Shown here: one piece after another, positions 1-10,200 of the stretch
How positions within the stretch are numbered: the stretch's first letter is position 1
How the letters are laid out: the number at the start of each line of letters is the position of its first letter
Assembly: GCA_016209325.1 (NCBI GenBank)
Contig: JACQWJ010000025.1
Location: 1-46,858 of the forward strand
Source: Candidatus Uhrbacteria bacterium
GTDB lineage: Bacteria; Patescibacteriota; Patescibacteriia; UBA9934; GWF2-40-263
Direction: 5' to 3'
Length of the DNA stretch: 46,858 nucleotides
Program-made: the position numbers and the translations under genes
Notes under the pieces: generated by a model
Seen by the model: only the letters and a program-made list of their open reading frames with translations
What the model was told of the DNA's origin: nothing
Database searches by the model: none

Positions 1-114
1 CCGGCGTACCCTCCCGTTCACGGACTGCGAGGTCCCGTTCAAACACCTGAATGGAAAATGCACCTTGGAGATGACGATCCGCGACGGATCGCCGTGGCCG
101 TCGATTCTTGGAAT

Positions 115-204
115 TCAGGAGCCAGAAAATGAACGGTGACCGATTTCTATGCAGGCCACCACTACGGCAACCAGCACCCAAAAGACAATTTTAGCGAACG
201 GCAT
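115..204 (-). CDS. putative 29-aa membrane microprotein (MPFAKIVFWVLVAVVVACIEIGHRSFSGS)
   Basis: ATG at 204..202 (complement) preceded by a strong SD (GGAAAGGAGGGCACAATG on the minus strand); single hydrophobic segment; TGA at 115-117. Confidence 0.4.
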   Translation of the reverse strand: MPFAKIVFWVLVAVVVACIEIGHRSFSGS

Positions 205-358
205 TGTGCCCTCCTTTCCAGTCGTGGGAAAAAATCAACAAAAGACACAAAACGGTATAATAGGATTAGCATATTTTCATAAGTTTGTCAAATAGTAAAA
301 ACAAAAAAACATCAGCATTTCTGCCAAGGCTTTTTTGAAACGGATCCTTCGACCTTGT

Positions 359-742
359 TTACGCGCTTGGGAATGGCTGCATGGAGAGAATACGGTTGGC
401 GTCGGATCCGGAAATGACTTGCTGTTGTTTCAGGCAATCTACGACGGCTACGACTTTGTCATCTTCTTTGCGTATGAGCATGACGATATCTCCCCGCATG
501 TCTTCCAAATCCTTTTTCGTGGCGAGGGGTTCAATGGCTTTGGCAAGCTCATGTTTGAGTTCATCTTTTGTCACCATGACGGACTTTATAGACGTGATCT
601 CGGATTTCATGGACGTGATTTCGGATTCGATTTTTTCAAATCGTTTATCCACATGCGTGGAAAACGTATTCAGTACATCAAGAACTTCATGTACGGATTC
701 GAGAACTTCGATGGTGGTCGGTTCCCCGTTGATTTTGCCCAT
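359..742 (-). CDS. hypothetical coiled-coil protein
   Basis: 127-aa ORF with heptad-like IESEITSMKSEITSIKS; the overlapping plus-strand ORFs look like its antisense shadow. Confidence 0.6.
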   Translation of the reverse strand: MGKINGEPTTIEVLESVHEVLDVLNTFSTHVDKRFEKIESEITSMKSEITSIKSVMVTKDELKHELAKAIEPLATKKDLEDMRGDIVMLIRKEDDKVVAVVDCLKQQQVISGSDANRILSMQPFPSA

Positions 743-822
743 AGGAACGCAAAGAGAAAAATTAAAACGGGGGAGACTGTAATTACGATAGCAGGATCAC
801 AGAAAAAATCAAGATGTGGGAA

Positions 823-2661
823 TTACAGCTCCACCTTCCCAAGCCCCTTTGCCATGATGTCTTGAGGCAGATTCGTCGTTACAGCAGCTCCAGAGGCAGT
901 TACAACTGCTCCCGTAAACTCGTCCGTCGCCGTGAGGCGAACGTCCGTTAGGATCGTGGGGGTCGTTCCGACTTGGGTTTCCGAGGGCGTGATGCCTACT
1001 TCGAAGGCGACGCCGATAATCTTTGAGCCGGGAGGGAATGTCGGTGTCAGGCGAGACGCCGTCCAGGTGATCGTGTTCGTCGCGGCGTCGTAGGTGATGG
1101 GGTCACCTTGCGAGACCGTCTGGCGTCCCGTGAAGCGCGCGCCGGCCGGGAGGTGGCCCGTCAGCTTCACGTTCGTGAGCGCGTTCGTGGTGCCGCTCAG
1201 GTTCCAGAACACCCAGTACTTTGTTTCCTCCCCGACGAGCGGGGGCAGGGGGCCGCGGCCGAGTTGGTCACCCTGTTCCGACGTATAGCGCCCGAACGAG
1301 CGCAGGACGGCCGGTGACGTCACCTTTGTTGAGACGGAAGACCCGTAGCTCGTGACCTGCTGCTGTTCCTCGCCCGCGTCCCCCAGCTTGTAGGTTCCAC
1401 GGCTCCGGGTGCTGATTTCGAAATTTTCGTAAGTGCTGGTCGAGCTTTGGGAAATGGAGGCTTTGATCGGCACACGAATTTCCACCTCGCCGCTCGCGCC
1501 CGCGTCGACGGTCCCGACGGAAACCGGCGCGACCGATCCGGCAAACGGGCTTGTCGCTTCAAGCGCGATCGCTAATTCCTCCACGGGAGTTTCGCCCGTG
1601 TTTTCGTAGCGGACGACGGTTTCCATGTATCCCCCAGGCCGCGCGGCGCCGCTCGTCACGCTATGGCTGAGACGGATCTGGGGCTGGACGATCGAGACCG
1701 TCGTTTCGAGCGTCTCCTGACGGTAAAAGACGTCTCCAAAGGCGAAGGATGGGTGAAAGACGAAGGTTGCGGACTCGGTGCCTTCCCGTAGGACGCCGGA
1801 AAATTCAACCACGCCTTCGGTTCCAGCCTTCACATCCGGCATGTGCCATTTTCCCTCCCGGAGGGGCAGGGAAGCGGAAGTGAAGCGGAATCCTTCGGGC
1901 CAAACGGGTTCGATCGCGATTTCGGGGAAGTCGATCGTCCCCGTGTTTTTATAGGCGATGGAGCCGGGCATCGGCTGGGACGCCACAAGGCGTTCGGGCA
2001 GGTTCAGCTCGAGCGCTAACGTCGAGCGCGCGGGGGAAAACGCGTGCGCGCTCACCTTCTGGCCCGGCTTGCCCTTTGTTCCCCGCGTGAACGTCAAGAT
2101 GCTTGTGAAGGCCTGTTCGCCGCCGACGTCGCCGAACATGACGCCCTCGATGCGTACGGTTCCCACGGCGCCGGGTTCGAGCGTTCCGAGGGCGATGACT
2201 TCGCCCTCCTCGGCCGGTTGCTCGTTTCCTTCGATGTGCTGGAGGAGGAAGTGATCGGGGAACCCGACCCGCACCCGCGCATGTTCCAGAGTTTTGCCTG
2301 TCCCGTTGGTGTAGCGCATCACAAGGGTCGAGGGCGCGCCGCTCACGATTTCACGGGGCGCCACGTCCGCCTCGAACAGGATCTTGTCCTCGAAGGCGGG
2401 CGCCTTGTAGAGGAAGAAGAACAGGGCTGCTCCTGCGAGTCCGAGGGCGATACCCACGAGAAGGAGATCAAACGCGAACAAGAGCTTCGCGAAGCGATAT
2501 TTGCCCCGATATTTTTTTTCAAAGTGTCGGAAGAAGGGCAGGAGGAGCATCGAGCCCGGATGGCTCGCCAGGCACACGGCCTGTTCCACGACTCCGTGGG
2601 CCGGATCGCTCTTCTGGCAGGTCAGTCCGTGCTTGATTTCGTCTTTGAGGTTTTCTGACAT
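823..2661 (-). CDS. membrane-anchored protein with DUF11-like / beta-sandwich repeats
   Basis: 612-aa ORF; cytoplasmic N-terminus, one TM segment (FDLLLVGIALGLAGAALFFFLY), then repeated segments such as YxNTGxxxxxE and GxVxxGxxGxVEI. Confidence 0.75.
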   Translation of the reverse strand: MSENLKDEIKHGLTCQKSDPAHGVVEQAVCLASHPGSMLLLPFFRHFEKKYRGKYRFAKLLFAFDLLLVGIALGLAGAALFFFLYKAPAFEDKILFEADVAPREIVSGAPSTLVMRYTNGTGKTLEHARVRVGFPDHFLLQHIEGNEQPAEEGEVIALGTLEPGAVGTVRIEGVMFGDVGGEQAFTSILTFTRGTKGKPGQKVSAHAFSPARSTLALELNLPERLVASQPMPGSIAYKNTGTIDFPEIAIEPVWPEGFRFTSASLPLREGKWHMPDVKAGTEGVVEFSGVLREGTESATFVFHPSFAFGDVFYRQETLETTVSIVQPQIRLSHSVTSGAARPGGYMETVVRYENTGETPVEELAIALEATSPFAGSVAPVSVGTVDAGASGEVEIRVPIKASISQSSTSTYENFEISTRSRGTYKLGDAGEEQQQVTSYGSSVSTKVTSPAVLRSFGRYTSEQGDQLGRGPLPPLVGEETKYWVFWNLSGTTNALTNVKLTGHLPAGARFTGRQTVSQGDPITYDAATNTITWTASRLTPTFPPGSKIIGVAFEVGITPSETQVGTTPTILTDVRLTATDEFTGAVVTASGAAVTTNLPQDIMAKGLGKVEL

Positions 2662-2677
2662 ACGAAGTTATGAAATC

Positions 2678-2811
2678 GGCGGCAACCCCCTGTAAGTCCC
2701 CCTTGGGAAGGGGGACACGCGTTTCTATTCCTGGTTCCCCTCCTTACCAAGGAGGGGCTAGGGGAGGTTGCCGGTGTTCTTGCTGAGGGGAGGTTAGGAG
2801 GGGTTGCCGCC
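2678..2811. repeat. composite GC-rich palindromic repeat bounded by GGCGGCAACCCC / GGGGTTGCCGCC
   Basis: Terminal inverted repeats at 2678-2690 and 2800-2811; internal hairpins GTCCCCCTTgggAAGGGGGAC (2697-2717) and CCCCTCCTTaccAAGGAGGGG (2737-2757). Confidence 0.85.
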
Positions 2812-2835
2812 GTTCGAGTTCCCGTGCATCGTACG

Positions 2836-4917
2836 TCAGAACAACGAAAACGTGAACACTTCCGCCGACTGGCCGAGGATCTCATCCTTGCCGTCGCTGT
2901 CCACGTCCGCGGCGCTCACGTCCACGCCCCGGTTGTCCGTCGTCTCGAAGGCGAAGAAGTCCCGCACGAGCTTGCCGTCCTTTTGGAAGATTTTGACATG
3001 CGGCCCGCCGCCATTGCCGGGTCCTGTGATGATCTCGTCCTTGCCGTCGCCGTCGACGTCGCCGGCCGCCACGCGCACGCCGCCGCGAAACTTTTCGTCA
3101 TAAGCGAAGAAGCCTGGGTTGATCACCTTCCCGTCCTTGTTGAAGACGCGCACATGCGGCCCGCCGCCGGATCCCGCGCCCGCGATGATCTCGTTGACGT
3201 TGTCCCCGTTCAGGTCGCCGATCGCCACGGAGACGCCGCCCCGGAATCCCGTGTCATAGGCGAAGAACCCGGGGTGGATAAGCACGCCGTTTTTATTAAA
3301 AATACGAATCTGAGGTCCGCCGCCGTTTTTTGTCCCCGTCACGATCTCGATGGTGCCGTCGTTTTCGAGGTCACCAACGGCGATGTTGATGCCGGACTTG
3401 TAGGCGGGCCCGTAAGGTTCGAAGGTCGCCGAGAGCGCGCCCGTGTCCGCGTATATGAAGACAGCCGTATCGTTCGCGACTACGGTCTCCAAGGTTCCGT
3501 CCCCGTTCAGGTCCTCGTGCACGACCCGTTGGCCCCCGTGGTAGGCCGACTCATAGGCGAAGAAGCCGGTCCGTTTGGCCTTGCCGGAGGAACCGTCAAA
3601 AATGCGGGTGAAGGCCCCGTTCAGGAAGACTGCGTTTTGGATGCTCTCGATCGGGCGCAGGAGCACGAGCCCGTCTTTGGGATCTAAGGTGACGCGGGAG
3701 ACGATCGCGCCGTTATTGACCGTCGGGTCCTGGCTGCCGTGGAGTTTTTCGTACTCGCCGTCCAGGCGTACGGTCTGGGTGGAGGCGGTCGCGTTCACGA
3801 GCACCTTGCCGTTCACGAAGTCACGTCCCCAGACGCTGTCTCGTATCTGGGGCTGAACGTGAACGGCCGAGATGGTCTGATTGCCCTTGAGCAGGTCCTC
3901 TGGCTGTCCCTTGGGTTCGCCAAGATAGGCGTTATACTCGTCATAGACCCAGGTTTGGTTGTGGCTCTCGGTGCCATGGTCAAACGAGAAGTATCCGCTT
4001 CCAAGAAGCGTCGAGCCGATCCCGAAGCGCACCTGGCGATAGTCGGTCCTGTTTCCCGTGTTGTTGGTGTTTCCGTTCAGGATGAAGACGGGATCGTACC
4101 CGACCTTGTTTTCGAGGCCGAGGTAGCGACTCATGACCGTGGCCCACGAGCCGTCCGCTTCCCACGGAGTGGGGAACGACTCGAACATGCGTCCGTTCAC
4201 GTACGGCTGGAAGGCATCGTTCGAGCTTCCGTTTGTGATGATGATCGTGTCTGGTCCTACCTTGGCGCGGGTCTGGGAAAAGAGGTTCGCGTATCCGTTC
4301 CGCCAGTTTGTGTCCGCGACCCCCGCCTCGTCGGCCGCGCCGTCGCGGTTGGTGTCGACGGGGCCCACCCAAGAGATGGAGTCGCTCACCTCGTCGTAAA
4401 ACACGCCGTCCCAGAGACCGGTCGACAGCACATTGCTCGCGACGAACCCCGCGAGGTAGTCGGTCCATCCGCTGTTCAGGTTGAGCGCGGACGTGCTTGG
4501 CCAGATGTTTTGGACGTTTCCGTCCGGGCCGCGCAGCCACCATCCCTCCTCAATGCCCTTGCGGAGCTGCAGGTGCAGGGCGTCGGACCAGTAGAGGTTG
4601 TTGTAGCTCACGCTCGGCACGTAGGCGAGAATGAGAATGTCGGGATTCCGCCGGCGGGCTTCCTCGAAGAAGGGACGATTGAAGATCTGGGCCTCGGCGG
4701 GAAGCACAAGGAGATCCGATTTCGTGAGGACGTCAATAACCGCCGGATCCTCAAGGGTCTTTCCGGACAGGAGGAAGTAGTTGGCGGTCCGGACGAACTT
4801 GTCGGACGGCGTGCCGGCCGCCGCCGCTCCGAGAGGGAGCAGCAGGCTGACCGTGGCGCCGATGGCAAGAAGACGTTTGATCACAAAGCAATGGTTATGA
4901 GTCCGTCTCTTCCTCAT
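2836..4917 (-). CDS. secreted glycosidase-like (GHL15-like) protein with C-terminal FG-GAP/VCBS repeats
   Basis: Start refined to MRKRRTHNHCF..., overlapping the upstream gene's stop; signal peptide LLAIGATVSLLLPLGAAAA; N-terminal fold with LILAYVPSVSYNN and WDGVFYDEVSD; C-terminal repeats GFFAYDxxFRGGVxVAxGDxxGDxxxEIIxGxGxGGGPxVxxFxKDG. Confidence 0.7.
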   Translation of the reverse strand: MRKRRTHNHCFVIKRLLAIGATVSLLLPLGAAAAGTPSDKFVRTANYFLLSGKTLEDPAVIDVLTKSDLLVLPAEAQIFNRPFFEEARRRNPDILILAYVPSVSYNNLYWSDALHLQLRKGIEEGWWLRGPDGNVQNIWPSTSALNLNSGWTDYLAGFVASNVLSTGLWDGVFYDEVSDSISWVGPVDTNRDGAADEAGVADTNWRNGYANLFSQTRAKVGPDTIIITNGSSNDAFQPYVNGRMFESFPTPWEADGSWATVMSRYLGLENKVGYDPVFILNGNTNNTGNRTDYRQVRFGIGSTLLGSGYFSFDHGTESHNQTWVYDEYNAYLGEPKGQPEDLLKGNQTISAVHVQPQIRDSVWGRDFVNGKVLVNATASTQTVRLDGEYEKLHGSQDPTVNNGAIVSRVTLDPKDGLVLLRPIESIQNAVFLNGAFTRIFDGSSGKAKRTGFFAYESAYHGGQRVVHEDLNGDGTLETVVANDTAVFIYADTGALSATFEPYGPAYKSGINIAVGDLENDGTIEIVTGTKNGGGPQIRIFNKNGVLIHPGFFAYDTGFRGGVSVAIGDLNGDNVNEIIAGAGSGGGPHVRVFNKDGKVINPGFFAYDEKFRGGVRVAAGDVDGDGKDEIITGPGNGGGPHVKIFQKDGKLVRDFFAFETTDNRGVDVSAADVDSDGKDEILGQSAEVFTFSLF

Positions 4918-5195
4918 TCTTTGGTGAACAGCTTGGGGTTGGGGGAGAATAGCTTGTTCTTGATCTTCCATTGGGCTACATATTGACCGATGCCGTCCTT
5001 GTCCCGCTTGTGCCTAGCGGTCGTACTTGTCTGAGACCATTTGAGCAGGGATTCAAAGTTGATTTTATACCTTCCTTGTACCACGACGTAGGTCAGCTGT
5101 TGATTTGTGATGAGACGACGGATCGTTCGTTGGCTTACACCAAACAAGCGTGCTCCCTCCGATACGGATAAACGGATGATGTTGGTTATGTTCAT
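4914..5195 (-). CDS. excisionase/MerR-like helix-turn-helix DNA-binding protein
   Basis: SVSEGARLFGVSQRTIRRLITNQQLTYVVVQGRYKI resembles an HTH_17/MerR-type module; ATGA overlap with the downstream gene. Confidence 0.65.
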   Translation of the reverse strand: MNITNIIRLSVSEGARLFGVSQRTIRRLITNQQLTYVVVQGRYKINFESLLKWSQTSTTARHKRDKDGIGQYVAQWKIKNKLFSPNPKLFTKE

Positions 5196-5279
5196 AAGAT
5201 TTTGTCTACACCAGAGTAGCCAATTCTGTTTATTTTGTCAATAGATATTGATTCTTTTTCTGTAATCTGATACCTTTCC

Positions 5280-5885
5280 GTGTCGTTTTTAAGGCAGTTT
5301 AGCAAAATCAGAGAGTATGGTGTAATACCTTCCGTATTTATAACGACCTTGTGTGTGAGGAAACTCCAGGAACAACTACTGCTCCACCGCATACGGACTG
5401 CCAGAGATGAACAGGCATTCGCTGTCTTACACGAGTGCCATGTTTCTTCCTTGCGCCGTTTTCTTAACCTGAAGCTGCCAACGCCGCATGATGCGGATGA
5501 CGCTGTTTCGACCGTCTTCCTGCGACTGTGGAATTACCTCACGGACACGAAGGTTGAAAGCGTTTCTGGTCTTCTATTCACGATCGCTCGCGGCGTTGTG
5601 GCAGAATTCTATCGTCAGCGTAAGCCCGAACTCGTTGAACTTCCGTCCATGGACGAGTTTCCTGAACTGCATTCAGCATCCGTTCGTCAGACAGGGGAAG
5701 TCGCTCTTGTCCGTCGCGCCCTTGCCCACCTGAATGAAGACGAACAACAGGTAATCACCCTCCGATTTTTTGAGGGGTATTCCGTTCGCGAACTCGCTTT
5801 CCATTTTCAAAAGACGGAAAACGCCACTCGTGTGATGCTGCATCGGGCGCTGAAGTCGTTGCGCCGCATCTTTGACCCCCTATGA
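5280..5885 (+). CDS. ECF-type RNA polymerase sigma factor
   Basis: Sigma region 2 (DADDAVSTVFLRLWNYL) and region 4 (LNEDEQQVITLRFFEGYSVRELAFHFQKTENATRVMLHRALKSLRR). The start may be an internal GTG/TTG. Confidence 0.85.
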   Translation: MSFLRQFSKIREYGVIPSVFITTLCVRKLQEQLLLHRIRTARDEQAFAVLHECHVSSLRRFLNLKLPTPHDADDAVSTVFLRLWNYLTDTKVESVSGLLFTIARGVVAEFYRQRKPELVELPSMDEFPELHSASVRQTGEVALVRRALAHLNEDEQQVITLRFFEGYSVRELAFHFQKTENATRVMLHRALKSLRRIFDPL

Positions 5886-7045
5886 ATCAAAAAGACATTA
5901 TTGCGCTCTTGGAACGTGTGAAAGACGCTCCCGAATTGGGAGGCGGATTCGGCCGTCCCGAGATTGAAGCGCATTGGATCCAGCTTGCCAAACGTCTTGG
6001 CTTTTCCCACAGGACCCTGCGGCCGGCCGCTTTGTCTTGGAGAGATTATGTTTCGTATTTCAGTTCGACGTTCGCCTACGGCCTCCTGCGTCCGATGAGC
6101 GTCGGCATCTCCGCGTTCCTCCTCGCCTTTACCGGATGGGTCGCGACCGTCAACGCCTCGTTCGCGAGCGTTCCAGGCGACTTCCTCTATCCGGTCAAGC
6201 TCGCGACCGAACGCGTCCAACTCCTCCCCTGGCTCTCGAGCGACGAGCAGCGCATGCGTCTACATGCCGAATTCGCCAGCCGGCGTCTGGAGGAAGTCAT
6301 GGAGATCGCCGGCTCCGAACGTTCCGGCAAGGAGGTGCGGGTCCGTGAAGCGGTCGAAAGCTTCAAACACGAGATCGCCTCGATCAGCGCGGAATTGGAG
6401 ACAGTGACGACGAATCGTCCCGAGACGGTCGTCCAGATGGCCCGGGACGTCGACCGCAAGGTTGGAGAATACACTGCCGTCCTCGACCAGTCCCAAACCG
6501 ATCCATCCCTTGATGCTCACCGCCAGCAGGTCGAAGAGGTACGGACCATCGTCGAAGATGCTAAACAGCAGATTACCGAAACGTTTGTCTCAAACCACGA
6601 GACTGCCGAGGAGGAACAGACGACGCGCTACCTCCAATCCGCCTTCCAGCAGGATTTGGCCGACATCCGCCAGCGCATCAGCCAAAGCGAGGATCGCCTC
6701 CAGGCCGTCGAACGTGTGCTCTCGGCCCGGCCGGCGCTGGACGCGGAGGGCGCCCCGTACCATTCGGACATCGAAAACGTCCGCCACATCTTGGTCGGGT
6801 TCGATGGACCGTTGCGCGAGACGATGGACGCCTTTGCGGCCGGCGGATTCCGCCTCGTCCTCGACACCGTCAACGCGTTAAAGGCGGATTTGAACGAAGT
6901 GGAGCACACGATCGCTTCCATGGAAATCGACTTGACGACCAAGATCCAAGAAGAAGACCGGGTGGAATCGGCCGTCTCCCCGGAGGTGGGCGAGTCGACG
7001 GCGGAATCCCAGAACGGTTCCGTTTCTGCCGATTCCGTTCCGTAA
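5882..7045 (+). CDS. transmembrane putative anti-sigma protein with DUF5667-like ectodomain
   Basis: ATGA overlap with the sigma gene; cytoplasmic N-terminus, TM (VGISAFLLAFTGWVATV), then FASVPGDFLYPVKLATERVQLL typical of DUF5667; coiled-coil C-terminus. Confidence 0.7.
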   Translation: MNQKDIIALLERVKDAPELGGGFGRPEIEAHWIQLAKRLGFSHRTLRPAALSWRDYVSYFSSTFAYGLLRPMSVGISAFLLAFTGWVATVNASFASVPGDFLYPVKLATERVQLLPWLSSDEQRMRLHAEFASRRLEEVMEIAGSERSGKEVRVREAVESFKHEIASISAELETVTTNRPETVVQMARDVDRKVGEYTAVLDQSQTDPSLDAHRQQVEEVRTIVEDAKQQITETFVSNHETAEEEQTTRYLQSAFQQDLADIRQRISQSEDRLQAVERVLSARPALDAEGAPYHSDIENVRHILVGFDGPLRETMDAFAAGGFRLVLDTVNALKADLNEVEHTIASMEIDLTTKIQEEDRVESAVSPEVGESTAESQNGSVSADSVP

Positions 7046-7066
7046 TCCGCACAGGGATCTGGCGTT

Positions 7067-7130
7067 TCTCTGCGAGGACTTCCCGCCCGAAGGCGGAAGC
7101 GAGTCCCGGCAGAGAGACGTCAGCGTCTCT
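7067..7130 (+). promoter_or_regulatory. two adjacent, partly overlapping hairpins upstream of the S-layer-like gene
   Basis: TCTCTGC-GA-GGACT..CCGCC-CGAA-GGCGG..AGTCC-CG-GCAGAGA (7067-7115) and AGAGACG-TCAG-CGTCTCT (7113-7130). Confidence 0.55.
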
Positions 7131-7250
7131 CACGTCCGTTTCGCGCGCAGCTGAAAGGTTGATCCGCCTCAGGCGGAGTTGCGCACACCCTGTTTCTTAA
7201 AGGTTCATGCCGGCCTTGGGCATACAAAACAAGCAAGGCACTACACTCCT

Positions 7251-10200
7251 ATGACAGACGCGTTTAAACTCGGGAAGCGGGCACTCACGTCGTTCGTGGC
7301 CCTGGCGACGATCATTTCGTCGATCGGGATCTCGGCCCTCGTGGCTCCGCTCCAGGTCCGCGCGGCTTCGGCCGGCGACCTGATCAAGGGCACTACGCTC
7401 GCCACCCTGTACTACTACGCTGCGGACGGCAAGCGCTACACCTTCCCGAACGAAAAGACCTTCTCCACCTGGTACACTAACTTCAACGGCGTGAAGACGA
7501 TTTCCGACAGCGAACTGGCCGCCATTCCCTTGGCCGGCAACATCGTCTACCGCCCCGGCGTCCGCTGGATCAAGATCCAGAGCGATCCCAAGACCTACGC
7601 CGTGACCCCCCAGGGCAAGATCCGCTGGATCGAGTCCGAGGCGGTCGCCGTCGGCTTGGCGGGTTCCGACTGGAACACCATGATCGACGACGTCGCGGAC
7701 ACTTTCTTCGTCGACTACGCCCTCGGTTCCTCCCTCATGTCGGCCGCCGACGCCTTCAACGGCGCCCTCGTCACCATGAGCGGAACGAACTACCTGGTTT
7801 GGAACGGTCAAAAGCGCATGGTGACCTCGGAAGGCTCCAGCGCCAACTGGTTCCAGACTCGGGCTTGGCTTGACGGAACAGGCATCACGCTCGCCGGCCT
7901 CTCGGCCGGTTCGGACGTGACCGCCAAGGAATCCACCCTGACCGACGTCGCCCAGCTCGGGCAGACGGTCACTGGCGGCCTCTCGGTCAGCCTTGCTTCC
8001 GACACCCCGGCTTCAGCCACCATCCCGCAGGGCGCCGCTTCGGTTCCCTTCCTGAAGGTAAAGCTCATGGCCACTTCGGGTGACGTGACCATCGACCAGC
8101 TTGAGTTCAAGCTCGGCGGCGTGGGCGCGGTTTCGAACTTCGGCGACACCTACCTCTACAACGGGGACGTGCGCTGGACGGACGGCCGCTCCATCAACTC
8201 CTCGAGCCGTGTGGTGACGTTCGGCGCCTTGAACCTCAAGCTCAAGAGTGGCGAGACCAGCTACCTCACGCTCCGTGGTGACATCTCGACCACCGCCGTC
8301 GGCAGCGACACGGCGAACTTCTCGCTCGTGTCCACCAGCTCGGTGTCCGGCACGGCGACGGTTTCCGGCAACTTCCCGGTCACGGGCAACACCATGACCT
8401 TCTCGGAGACGGACGCTGGCACGCTCGTGGTTGACGCCTCGGGCAGCATCACCGATCCCACGATCGGCGAGGGCGACGCCACGATCGCCAAGTTCACCCT
8501 GGAAGCCGATGACGAGGATGCCTCAGTCGAGCGCATCACCCTCAACGTGGATGACGCTGGCGACCACAGCGACTTCAAGCTCTGGAAGAGCACCACGTTG
8601 TTGGCTTCTGGAACCGTCTCTAGCGACCTCGTGACCTTCGTCCTGAGCAGCCCGCTCAAGATCGACGAGGGCAACACGGAAACGCTGAAGGTGTCCGCGG
8701 ACATCGGCGGCGAATCCAACGACGTGGTCGCGATTGCGGTCGAGGAAGAGGCTGACGTTCTCGCCATAGGCGGTGACTTCGGCTTCAACATGTCGATTGA
8801 CATCACGGGCTACGATGAGACGGGAACCACCGCCTGCGCCACGAGCGCCGACGACTGCTCCCGGAGCGAAATCATCGGCGGCGAACTCACGTTCGCCTTC
8901 AACGGCCCGTCGTCCGACGACGTGTGTATCGACTGTAACGAGGAAGTCTTCTTCAAGTTCAAGTTGACCGCGGAGAACTGGACCGAAGTCAAGGAAATCC
9001 AGGTCCAGGTCGAGTGCGTTGCGGGTTCCGCTTCCGGCTGCGACGACGCAGCTGACAACGGGGACCTCTACAACGACGCGGCCGACGAGCCCAACCTCCA
9101 GGACATCAAGATCCGCAAAGTCGACAGCGGAACCACTTGGATGGGACCGGAAGAGCTTGACGACTCCGACGACACGCTCCAAACGCTGACGTTCAGTGAT
9201 GACCAAGTCATGACGGCTGGCACGACGCTCGACCTCGAGATCACCGCCGACGTCAACACCGATGCCATCGATGCCGACATCTACCAGTTCACCATCCTGA
9301 CCGATCAGGTGGTGGCCGAGGATGCCAACGGCGACGAACTGACGGCCGGCGAGGACATCATCCCGAGCGCGGACCTCGCGGGCAACGACTTCACGCTGAC
9401 CGACGCCGAAGTGACGGTGGACCTTTCGAGTCCGCCCTCCAGTGGCACCTACGTGAAGGGCGCCTCCAACGTTTCGGTGGTCGGCTTCACGTTTGACGCC
9501 GGCGATTCGTCCGACATCCTGATCGAAGAAGTCACCTTCGGCGCCATGGGCGACGACGACGGCTCCTTCACGGACGTCGACGAGGACCTCGACGTGGGCG
9601 ACTTCGTCCAGTCCTGCAGCATCTACGACAACGAGTCGGGCGCGCTCATTGACGGACCCGAGTCCGTGACGAGCGATGACGAAGTGCAGTTCGACAGCTT
9701 CAGCTGGACCATTGAGGCCGGCGAGAGCGACAAGCTGCTCCTCAAGTGCAACTTCGCCAACGTTGACAACGCCAGCGACACCAACGATGCGTTCGCCTTC
9801 TTCATCGCCTCTGCCGACGACATCGTCGCGCAGGATGAGGACGGCGACGAGATCGATGCCACCTTGGGCGACGACAACACCGACGGTGAAGTGGCGATCG
9901 CCATCACCGACGGCGGCACGCTCGCGATCAGCCAGGACGGTTCGACGGCCAAGTCGACCATCATCCTTGGCTCCTCGACTGGCGTGGCCATCTCCAAGTT
10001 CAAGTTCTCGGCGACCGACGAGCCGCAGATCGTGAAAACCATCAGCCTGCGCAACTGTGTGACGAGCGCGGTTGATGCCAACGACGACTGCGACGGCGAA
10101 GGTGACGAGACCGAAGGCGATGACGACATCGCCGCCAACGTGAAGGTCAGCTACCTCGACAAGGCCGGTGCCACCAAGACCAAGACAGGCTTCCTGTCGG

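Noticed and set aside
2-139. Possible C-terminal end of a plus-strand CDS (RRTLPFTDCEVPFKHLNGKCTLEMTIRDGSPWPSILGIQEPENER)
   Set aside because: Too short and cut by the window edge; no family recognised, so not called.
2678-2811. CRISPR array from the repeated CCCCT/AGGGG hairpins
   Set aside because: No regular repeat-spacer periodicity and no cas genes; these are dispersed palindromic repeats.
2836-3600. DNA tandem repeat in the 3' part of the glycosidase-like gene
   Set aside because: Explained by FG-GAP/VCBS protein repeats, a known architecture.
3739-4986. 415-aa plus-strand ORF opposite the glycosidase-like gene
   Set aside because: The minus-strand product has a signal peptide and repeat domains; the plus ORF is a compositional artefact.
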